A DNA stretch of 6,309 bases. Source: Lachnospiraceae bacterium. Lineage in GTDB: Bacteria > Bacillota > Clostridia > Lachnospirales > Lachnospiraceae. The notes under the pieces are model-generated. The model was not told the DNA's origin and did no database searches. It saw nothing but the letters and a program-made list of their open reading frames with translations. The translations under genes were made by a program, and so were the position numbers. The DNA lies in contig DNJW01000217.1 of assembly GCA_003488965.1 (NCBI GenBank), positions 1-6,309 on the forward strand, written 5' to 3'. Each line of letters starts with the position of its first letter. Positions within the stretch are counted from its first letter, which is position 1. Positions 1-6,309 of the stretch are shown here, one piece after another.

Positions 1-2261
1 AATTAGTGGAAAAATCGGATAAATTTTTTGAGGATGAGAAAAAATTCAGAAAAGAAAAAAATGAGTTATTAAAAATGTTCCAGAAATGTTACGAAAATAT
101 TGATTTCCTGAGAAAAGAAAAGACGGTGGAGGAAGATGACCTGGAGGTATTGGCACAGTTAGGAAGCAGTGCAGAATTAAAGAAAAATTTATGCGGGCTG
201 ATTGATAAATTTTTAAAAATATCTTTTGGAGGAAGGAATACGGCAAAAGGGTACGGCTGTTATCTGGTGATACAGATAGATGATGCGGATTTATGCATGG
301 GCAATGTATTTGAAGTCTGCGAGAATATAAGAAATTATTTTTCGGTTCCTAATGTAATTGTAATGATGGCGGCAAATTATGGACAGCTGAAAACGGCAAT
401 TCATAAGAAGTATTTGGAGCAGTATGAAAAAATAATCTCGTTGCAAAAGGACAGCAAATATGCCGACAAATGCAGCCAGATGGCGTCAAGGTATCTGGAA
501 AAGATGCTTCCGGCAGGACATCGGATTGACTTGCCGGAGGTGGACACTGCCATAAGTGAAAACAGCCAGTCCCTTAAGGTTCTATATTATAAATACCGCG
601 GACAGGAAAAGACAGAGCTGTTTCAGAAGGAAGTGGCAGGCTGCGTCGACATGCAGGAGCAGCTGCTTAAGCTGCTGTATATGAAAACCGGCATTGTGCT
701 TTTAAAACGGCAAAGGGAAATGCATCCGTTTCTGCCGCACACCTTGCGTGAACTGACACATTTTGTAAAGATGCTGGATGGAATGGAAACGGTGGATCAA
801 AGGAAAGCATTCCGCGTAATGACTGATTCGGAGGATTACGAGGAAATTGAAAAACTAAAGGGAAATCTGGCGCTTTTAAAAGAATATTTCTTAAATTACT
901 GGTGCGGAAACCATTTATCCTATGGGCAGCAGCTGTTGATATCCAAAATAGTCCAGGCGGGGCAGAAGATGACGCTTGTTTATAAAGGAATCAATGAGTA
1001 TTTTAAATCCTGCGGCAGGGAAGCAGTTCATTTAAATGCTGTTACATATAAAAATATTTTATATAAGATGATAGAGGAACAATTGGGCGAAGAACTGGAA
1101 TTGCAGGAAGCTATTTATTTTTATTATACAATTATGCTGAATGAGTGGTTTGTCCGGGCGGTAGAGGAACAGGAACAGTTTGCTTTTATTTCCCATTTTA
1201 TTGAAAAGCCCATAGATTTAAGCATAGGGGCGGATAATAACGGAAAAGAAAAATTTCCCAAGTATGCCCAGAAATATTATGTGATGAAATTTGATATAAA
1301 GGCAGATAAGCTCCGGGAGTTTATGACGGACGAGAGCATTGTTGACGGGGATATCAATACGTGGCTGGAAACTTTCTGCACACCGAAAACCGGAGACGGA
1401 AAAAGCGAAATACCGGAAATGACAGAGGTGGTGGAGGAAAAGCGGGTTTGGAACGAGGATGTAAAGGAACTTCAGTTTGACATGCTGCAGCCTATATTGA
1501 CCATGCTGCTAAACGGAACCTGGCTGAGCGGCAGCAACAATCAGGGAACGGAGGATGAATCGGTCAGCGATGACCGTCAGGAACTGCAAAAAAAGTGGCA
1601 GGATACGCGGGATGATATGACGTACTTGGTCAGTGTTAAAAATCTCATAGCCAACTATGAAATACAGAAGTGTGTGCAAAGGAAACTGGATAAATTATGC
1701 AGAAATTTTCTCAGAAGAAAAACAGTTGTTCAGTGGAAAACAGCCTGCAGTGAAGTTTACCGGCGGATTGATTCCTGGACAGAGGAGAATGCGCCATATT
1801 TGGGAGAGACAAGCGGAATAGGCCATACTTGCGAGGAATATTTGGATTCCTATATTGGGAAAGTTGTTTTCTTATGTAATCAGGATAATGAGACAGAATA
1901 TTTGAAGGATTACAAGTCCCATTTGCTGAAAATGATTGAAGAAATTACGGTAAGTGCCGGAAAAATAACAAAAGGCAGCAAGAATGGGGCAATGGAAACG
2001 GCGGAGCTGCTAAAAGGGCTGAAAGAGGGAATGGACAGCAATTACATAGGAGTGGTACAGATGCAGAAGGATGTGGAAATCCGGGAAGCAAAGCTGAGCA
2101 AACTGTTTGAAATTGAAGCGAGAATGGGCGAGGTCTGCAGTGAACTGGTGGAGAGTCTGGAAGGTGAAATAGGAGGCAAGGAAGCGCTGAAAAAGACAGT
2201 GAATGACTTTAAAGCAAGAATTGCCAATTTTAAAGGCGAAATTAATAAAATAGAGCCGTAG
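1..2261 (+). CDS. rdrA: RdrA, RADAR P-loop ATPase (5'-truncated by window edge)
   Basis: This is the ATPase partner of the RADAR deaminase. In characterised systems RdrA forms a ring that docks on the RdrB shell and is needed for defence. The frame is open to the left edge, so the GTG at position 6 is not a credible start; about 751 residues are visible (numbered from that codon) and the N-terminus with the Walker A P-loop must be upstream. Visible ATPase signals are a Walker B strand (YLVIQIDDAD, residues 86-95, D92/D93), a sensor-1-like strand ending in N124 (VIVMMAAN), an 'RYLEKMLPAGHRIDLP' segment (162-177, R173) typical of STAND/KAP-like NTPases, and an LPHTLREL segment (243-250, R248) as a sensor-2 candidate. 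The remaining ~500 residues are mainly helical and lack a recognisable catalytic motif; the tail (about 677-748) looks coiled-coil. It ends 21 bases before rdrB. The family call rests mostly on the rdrB neighbour plus this architecture; a generic STAND-like ATPase is the alternative. Confidence 0.85.
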   Translation, partial: LVEKSDKFFEDEKKFRKEKNELLKMFQKCYENIDFLRKEKTVEEDDLEVLAQLGSSAELKKNLCGLIDKFLKISFGGRNTAKGYGCYLVIQIDDADLCMGNVFEVCENIRNYFSVPNVIVMMAANYGQLKTAIHKKYLEQYEKIISLQKDSKYADKCSQMASRYLEKMLPAGHRIDLPEVDTAISENSQSLKVLYYKYRGQEKTELFQKEVAGCVDMQEQLLKLLYMKTGIVLLKRQREMHPFLPHTLRELTHFVKMLDGMETVDQRKAFRVMTDSEDYEEIEKLKGNLALLKEYFLNYWCGNHLSYGQQLLISKIVQAGQKMTLVYKGINEYFKSCGREAVHLNAVTYKNILYKMIEEQLGEELELQEAIYFYYTIMLNEWFVRAVEEQEQFAFISHFIEKPIDLSIGADNNGKEKFPKYAQKYYVMKFDIKADKLREFMTDESIVDGDINTWLETFCTPKTGDGKSEIPEMTEVVEEKRVWNEDVKELQFDMLQPILTMLLNGTWLSGSNNQGTEDESVSDDRQELQKKWQDTRDDMTYLVSVKNLIANYEIQKCVQRKLDKLCRNFLRRKTVVQWKTACSEVYRRIDSWTEENAPYLGETSGIGHTCEEYLDSYIGKVVFLCNQDNETEYLKDYKSHLLKMIEEITVSAGKITKGSKNGAMETAELLKGLKEGMDSNYIGVVQMQKDVEIREAKLSKLFEIEARMGEVCSELVESLEGEIGGKEALKKTVNDFKARIANFKGEINKIEP

Positions 2262-2270
2262 ACAGTCAAA

Positions 2271-2282
2271 AAGGGGGATTCG
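2271..2282 (+). promoter_or_regulatory. Strong Shine-Dalgarno of rdrB
   Basis: The sequence AAGGGGGA (2271-2278) sits 4 bases before the ATG at 2283, inside the 21-base gap after the rdrA stop. It fixes the rdrB start. No promoter or terminator fits in this gap, which supports co-transcription with rdrA. Confidence 0.8.
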
Positions 2283-4880
2283 ATGCATCAGGAAAGAGAG
2301 AATCTGGATATTTTATTCCGCAGGACAGCGCCGGAAACGGTTTTGGAAAATATTAGAACATACGGAAGATTTGCAATGAAATATCCTCTGCAGGCGGATG
2401 CGCAGAGCTATGCCTATGAAACCTATGAACATTATTCAACGTTGAATATGCCGGAATATTCCCCGGATGAGACACAGATGCGTTTTCAGCTGCTGGAAAG
2501 GTCGATAAAGAAAGATAAAGACGGGGCAGTATACTGCGCTTTATACGAATACGCAGAGAAAGTGCTGGTGATGAAAGGAAATTCGCCGGTCTGCCGGCTG
2601 GATAATGTGCTGGGATGGAATTCCATATCAAAGCGTCTGGGGCAGGATTTATTTACGGCGGCATGGCTGGCTTGGAAGGACGGGGAGGATTATGTCAGCT
2701 ATAAAAGAAGGTTTGCCTGGCCGGCGATTCTAAAAACAGACGACAGAAAACTGGAAACGATTTTTGAAAAAGGCTTGGCGGAGAATCATTTTCATTTGCA
2801 CGGTTCCACCCAGTCCTTTGCGCTTTCGTGGGCATGCCTGATGAACCATCCAGAAGCTCTGGGAAAATATTTCGGAAGAAACAGCTATTTTATGGAAAAT
2901 CTGGATGCAGGCGTATCCAAAGGGGTGATGGACAATCATATGCCATGGAAGGAAAAGATGGCATACGCAGCGATGATAAGGGCGCTTTTGTTTGCACGCT
3001 GTGCCGGAATTCTGGACAGCCGGGAAGTATGGGAAGAATTTAAGAATTTTGACCGTATGCCGCTGCCTTCCAAGATTAAACAGCAGACGGAGTCGCTGCG
3101 CATGGAATACGGGGCACATTTCCTGCAGAAATCCCGAAAAAAAGTTTGTCTTGATTATGCCAACAGCAATTATTTTTATCAGGTGGATGAGGAGGCAGTG
3201 AACCGGCTGCTGGCAGGGGAGAGGAGCTTTCTCTACCATTGTTTCAGGCTGCAGTTTGAGTCGGAACTGACTCTGCAGGAGTCTTCCTTGTTGTATCTTT
3301 ATATTTTAGTAAAGAGTCAGTTCCGCAGCGAACTGATCCAAGTAAACAAACGGACCGGCTTCACTAATTTTGCCCGGCATCAGGATAGAAAAAATATGTT
3401 TTTTGGAGAACGGGAGGAATACTGGACAGAAGCCCAGCGCCTGTCGGTGGGTGCGGCAATGAAAGAGAACCATCTGGTATCGCTGGAGGCAAGGATTATG
3501 CCGAGGGAAACTGCTGCACAGATGCGGAAGGAAATCAGGGGACTGGATTCCAGAATCCGCATGGCAGTAGGCAAAAAAGGGAATATGCCCCATTACGTGA
3601 TTCATTTTCCGAAAAAGAAATTTTCGTTAAAAGAATTTAAAGGGAGGGAATATCTGCTTCTGCCAAGAAATTGGAAGGTGAGAGAAGGGGCAAAGAAAAA
3701 GGCAAAGGCGCTGGTGCGGTATCTGCAGTGCTTTGGGGAGGAAAGGGCAAGGGTTTACGGGATTGATGCCTGTTCTCTGGAAATAGGATGCAGACCTGAG
3801 GTATTTGCAACGGAATTCCGCTATATCAGAAAATACGGCATAAAGAAAAGGAAGTATTTTAGGGGAGAGGAAGCGGAGAACTGTCCGGGCACATTGGGGA
3901 TTACCTATCACGCCGGAGAGGATTTCTTGGATATCATTGACGGCTTGAGAGCGATAGACGAATCGATAAGCTTTCTTCAGATGGAGAAGGGAGACAGGAT
4001 AGGTCATGCGCTGGCTTTGGGTATAGAACCGGAAAGATACTACAGAAGGAAGCGGAGAAATGTTTATCTGGCCAAGCAGGATTATCTGGATAACCTTGTC
4101 TGGATGCTGTATCGGTCGTTGGAATTAAATGTGGTAATCGATGTGAACCATAGGGCAAAAATGCAGGAAGATGCCAGAAGGGTATTGATGGAGATTTATT
4201 ATGAAAAAGGTTCTTCCTCCGGCAGGGATATGGTGAACCGGCAGCCGGTGGAAATGCTGGATATGTACTATGACAGCTGGAAATTGCGGGGCGACCATCC
4301 CGATTTATATAAAACCGGCGGGTACAAAAAGGAAATTTCCCTTTCCTCATGGGAGTATGATTCCTGTAAGGAAGGCAGGGCGTTCCCGTCCAATTACAGG
4401 AACAATGAAATGATAGCCGGGCTATATTATAGGTATCATTTTGATGGAGAGGCAAAGGAAAGGGGCTTAGAGCCGGAATGCTACGAAGTAGCTGACTGGT
4501 ATGTGGCATTGGTGAAGGAGTTTCAGATTGCTTTGAGAAAGGAAATGGCAAAGCGGGGAATTGCCGTGGAATGCAACCCTACCTCCAATGTGCTTATCGG
4601 TACCTTCGGAAGCTATGACAGACATCCGATTCTGACATTGAATGACTGCCGTTTGGACGAGCTGTCTAAAAAAGTACATATTCAGGTATCGGTGAATACG
4701 GATGATATCGGGGTGTTCGACACTTCCCTGGAGCATGAATATGCGCTGCTGCTGTGCGCCATATGCAGGGCACGGCATAGGGAGGGGAACTATAATGACG
4801 ATGCGGTGTATGAATATCTGGATTATTTGCGGGAGAACGGAATCCGAATGTCATTTTTGCAAAATACAAAATGTAAATAG
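2283..4880 (+). CDS. rdrB: RdrB, RADAR adenosine deaminase
   Basis: This is a large zinc-dependent deaminase of the adenosine deaminase (ADA) superfamily. RADAR RdrB converts ATP/dATP to ITP/dITP, and RNA adenosine editing has also been reported; it assembles into a dodecameric cytoplasmic shell that binds RdrA rings. All core ADA motifs are present: NHFHLHGST (168-176; metal ligands H169 and H171), a YGIDACSLE strand (492-500), TYHAGED (541-547; ligand H543, catalytic E546), DRIGHAL (571-577; H575), ECNPTSN (763-769) and VSVNTDD (802-808; D807 metal ligand, D808). At 865 residues it is more than twice a standard ADA (~350); the excess lies in a ~160-residue N-terminal domain and two insertions within the barrel (between 173 and 492, and about 580-760). 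A basic K/R-rich stretch lies around 431-475. H173 replaces the Asp of the usual HxHxDG. The ATG start is fixed by an adjacent Shine-Dalgarno. The stop codon overlaps the Shine-Dalgarno of the next gene, suggesting translational coupling. With no missing catalytic residue it should be active. Confidence 0.93.
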   Translation: MHQERENLDILFRRTAPETVLENIRTYGRFAMKYPLQADAQSYAYETYEHYSTLNMPEYSPDETQMRFQLLERSIKKDKDGAVYCALYEYAEKVLVMKGNSPVCRLDNVLGWNSISKRLGQDLFTAAWLAWKDGEDYVSYKRRFAWPAILKTDDRKLETIFEKGLAENHFHLHGSTQSFALSWACLMNHPEALGKYFGRNSYFMENLDAGVSKGVMDNHMPWKEKMAYAAMIRALLFARCAGILDSREVWEEFKNFDRMPLPSKIKQQTESLRMEYGAHFLQKSRKKVCLDYANSNYFYQVDEEAVNRLLAGERSFLYHCFRLQFESELTLQESSLLYLYILVKSQFRSELIQVNKRTGFTNFARHQDRKNMFFGEREEYWTEAQRLSVGAAMKENHLVSLEARIMPRETAAQMRKEIRGLDSRIRMAVGKKGNMPHYVIHFPKKKFSLKEFKGREYLLLPRNWKVREGAKKKAKALVRYLQCFGEERARVYGIDACSLEIGCRPEVFATEFRYIRKYGIKKRKYFRGEEAENCPGTLGITYHAGEDFLDIIDGLRAIDESISFLQMEKGDRIGHALALGIEPERYYRRKRRNVYLAKQDYLDNLVWMLYRSLELNVVIDVNHRAKMQEDARRVLMEIYYEKGSSSGRDMVNRQPVEMLDMYYDSWKLRGDHPDLYKTGGYKKEISLSSWEYDSCKEGRAFPSNYRNNEMIAGLYYRYHFDGEAKERGLEPECYEVADWYVALVKEFQIALRKEMAKRGIAVECNPTSNVLIGTFGSYDRHPILTLNDCRLDELSKKVHIQVSVNTDDIGVFDTSLEHEYALLLCAICRARHREGNYNDDAVYEYLDYLRENGIRMSFLQNTKCK

Positions 4881-4891
4881 GGGAAATACAG
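4879..4891 (+). promoter_or_regulatory. Shine-Dalgarno of the macro-TM gene overlapping the rdrB stop
   Basis: AGGGGA (4879-4884) lies 7 bases before the ATG at 4892, and its first two bases are the last two of the rdrB TAG stop. It decides the start: the next in-frame ATG at 4913 has no comparable upstream motif. The overlap suggests terminating ribosomes reload onto the downstream gene. Confidence 0.75.
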
Positions 4892-6253
4892 ATGGATAAA
4901 AATATTGCATGTATGCTGAAGATAGTGAGAGGGAAAATAGGTGATGCTGAAGAATTGGCTTTAAGGGGGATTGATACTGTCGTCAATGCAGCCAATCCGA
5001 CGCTGATGGGCAGCGACCGGGGAGTGGACGGGTGCATCCATGCGGCAATTAACAGGAAGCTGGATAACGGGGAGACATTTGCTGGTAAAATCTGCAGGGA
5101 ACTGGACAAGGAAAAGGGAGAGGAGCAAGACAGAGAGAAATACAAAATTCGCTGCAGCCGGGGACAGGCAGTGATGACAGGAGGCTATGGGCTGTGCAGA
5201 AATATAATCCATGTGGTCGGAAGCCAATACGACGGAAAAAGCAGGGGAGGCATCGGCTGCTCCAGTTCCAGGGTTGACCTATTGGAATCCTGCTACTATG
5301 AGATTATAAAAATAGTCAGAAGCAATGCGGATATAGAGAATATTGCAATCCCGGTAATCGGTGCTGGGGAATATGGGTTTCCTTATGAGCTGGCTGTAAG
5401 AATCGCCTTATCAGGCATCGGAAATGCATTGGTGGACTGGAAAAACGAGGATGAAGAACTGTTTGAATTAGGGAAACTGAGGAATATTTATTTCTATATT
5501 TATGACGATAATCCAAAGGAATGGCAGAAAAACTACAGGTATGCGGAAGAGGTGTTAAACCGGTATAATCTGCTGTTTAGAAATGACAAGAAGGTAGTTT
5601 TCCAGAATTCCTTTATGGCACAGATACGTTATATGAATGAGATTATCAGGTATGACAGGAAACGGGGGTATTTTGCTGCGGCAAGAGCTATCAGGCTGTT
5701 GCTGATAGCAGTCCGTTTTCTTTTTATGCCTGTAATGATGATAAAGGATATGATAGGGCGGACGGACTGGGAGAAGCGCAGGCTGGTGGTGGAACTGCTG
5801 TCGCTGGCAAAGATGTTCTGCCCTTTTCTTTTTTGGATTTTTTGGCAATACGGGTACTGGCCGCAGCATCCTTGGGTGCATGAAGTGCTGTTCCCCATAG
5901 CGGTCATATATGGGATGAGCGATACGGTTACCTATTTGCTCACATTAATTATGATGGCGGATATCCAGCGGCCTTCGGCAAACCTTATCCGGTCGATGAT
6001 TATGCTGTTTGTCAATTACATAGAAGTGACGGTTGGATTGTCCTATTTGTATTTTATGAGATATAAAGGAAGCATTACTTTTGCAGATGCGGTGCAGTTT
6101 GGGATTCTTGGAATCCAGAAGGAGGCAGTCGATACATCGGCATTGATAAATCAGGTTTTTGTATATGCAGACGGGGCGGCAAAATTCTTTTTTATTTCTT
6201 TGGTATTCGGATATTTTGCCAACCATATGAAACAAAGAAAATTCAGGAGCTGA
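4892..6253 (+). CDS. Macrodomain-multipass membrane fusion, putative RADAR accessory effector
   Basis: The 453-residue product has two parts. Residues ~7-205 form a macrodomain, a fold that binds ADP-ribose and related nucleotides: TVVNAAN (29-35), GVDGCIH (44-50, with the Asp of MacroD-type hydrolases at D46), GQAVMTGGYGL (91-101), IIHVVG (105-110) and IPVIGAGEYGFP (153-164). Deviations from MacroD enzymes are SDR (41-43) in place of the glycine-rich loop and GAGEYG in place of STGxYG, so it may bind rather than hydrolyse. A charged linker (~206-260) leads to a membrane region with likely helices near 264-284, 300-319, 331-354, 366-388 and 427-445. Between the last two, GSITFADAVQFGILGI (393-408) resembles the pore-helix segment of two-TM potassium-channel modules but lacks a GYG filter. 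There is no signal peptide; the macrodomain is predicted cytoplasmic. It lies 11 bases after rdrB, in the slot where RADAR loci usually carry Csx27-like or SLATT membrane proteins. The function is inferred: a nucleotide-sensing membrane effector or regulator. A type II Thoeris-like effector is an alternative. Confidence 0.85.
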   Translation: MDKNIACMLKIVRGKIGDAEELALRGIDTVVNAANPTLMGSDRGVDGCIHAAINRKLDNGETFAGKICRELDKEKGEEQDREKYKIRCSRGQAVMTGGYGLCRNIIHVVGSQYDGKSRGGIGCSSSRVDLLESCYYEIIKIVRSNADIENIAIPVIGAGEYGFPYELAVRIALSGIGNALVDWKNEDEELFELGKLRNIYFYIYDDNPKEWQKNYRYAEEVLNRYNLLFRNDKKVVFQNSFMAQIRYMNEIIRYDRKRGYFAAARAIRLLLIAVRFLFMPVMMIKDMIGRTDWEKRRLVVELLSLAKMFCPFLFWIFWQYGYWPQHPWVHEVLFPIAVIYGMSDTVTYLLTLIMMADIQRPSANLIRSMIMLFVNYIEVTVGLSYLYFMRYKGSITFADAVQFGILGIQKEAVDTSALINQVFVYADGAAKFFFISLVFGYFANHMKQRKFRS

Positions 6254-6309
6254 AGATTAGCAGGCAATTGCGAAACTCGAAATTATGAGAATATTCTGAC
6301 AATATATTC

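Noticed and set aside
6..8. GTG as the start codon of the first gene
   Set aside because: The frame continues open to the window edge, no Shine-Dalgarno is visible, and the ATPase lacks its Walker A motif, so the true start is upstream.
3934..4551. Long open frame of 205 codons on the minus strand inside rdrB
   Set aside because: Its product is rich in Pro, Ser, His and Cys with no motif, as expected from the antisense of a purine-rich gene, and it lies fully inside a well-supported CDS.
4666..5145. Minus-strand open frame spanning the rdrB/macro junction
   Set aside because: It is an antisense shadow of two confidently identified genes, with low-complexity Ser/Pro composition and no recognisable domain.
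5672..6226. C-terminal membrane region as a Csx27 or SLATT domain
   Set aside because: About five hydrophobic segments with a pore-loop-like element do not fit the two-helix SLATT plan, and I see no Csx27 signature; a profile search could reopen this.
6242..6254. Short inverted repeat TTCAG-GAG-CTGAA over the stop codon of the third gene
   Set aside because: Only five base pairs, overlaps coding sequence and is not followed by a T-run, so it is not a credible intrinsic terminator.
6268..6297. Possible promoter: TTGCGA, 18-base spacer, TATTCT
   Set aside because: Each hexamer matches the consensus at only 4 of 6 positions in AT-rich sequence, and no downstream gene is visible.
6289..6309. 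Inverted repeat GAATAT...ATATTC at the right edge
   Set aside because: Short, AT-only in the arms apart from one pair and truncated by the window end; chance is likely.

Overview
The window holds most of a RADAR-type anti-phage defence operon on the + strand, plus an unusual third gene. The dense, purine-rich coding, frequent AGA/AGG arginine codons, strong G-rich Shine-Dalgarno sequences and very short intergenic gaps suggest a low-to-moderate GC Firmicute, most likely a gut Clostridia/Lachnospiraceae-type bacterium. That assignment is inference from composition; no taxonomic marker gene is present.

Layout: (1) 1-2261, the 3' part of rdrA, the P-loop ATPase of RADAR. It is cut by the left edge of the window, so Walker B and sensor regions are present while Walker A must lie upstream. 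(2) 2283-4880, complete rdrB, an 865-residue giant adenosine deaminase with all canonical ADA-family metal and catalytic motifs (HxH, HAGE, GH, NTDD). (3) 4892-6253, a complete 453-residue protein with an N-terminal MacroD-like macrodomain fused to a C-terminal multi-pass membrane region, the last part of which looks like a degenerate two-helix pore module. (4) 6254-6309, a 56-base 3' flank with no supportable gene or terminator.

The three genes are co-directional, separated by 21 and 11 bases, and each downstream start has its own strong Shine-Dalgarno, so they are almost certainly one transcript. In characterised RADAR systems RdrA and RdrB form a very large complex that deaminates adenine nucleotides (ATP/dATP to ITP/dITP; adenosine editing in RNA was the first reported activity) upon phage infection. 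The usual accessory genes are small membrane proteins (Csx27-like or SLATT). Here that slot is filled by a macrodomain-membrane fusion. This resembles the TM-macro effectors of type II Thoeris but with the reverse domain order. The working model (inference) is that RdrA/RdrB make or disturb a nucleotide signal and the macrodomain protein reads it or a related ADP-ribose-type ligand and acts at the membrane. This gene is the most novel part of the window.
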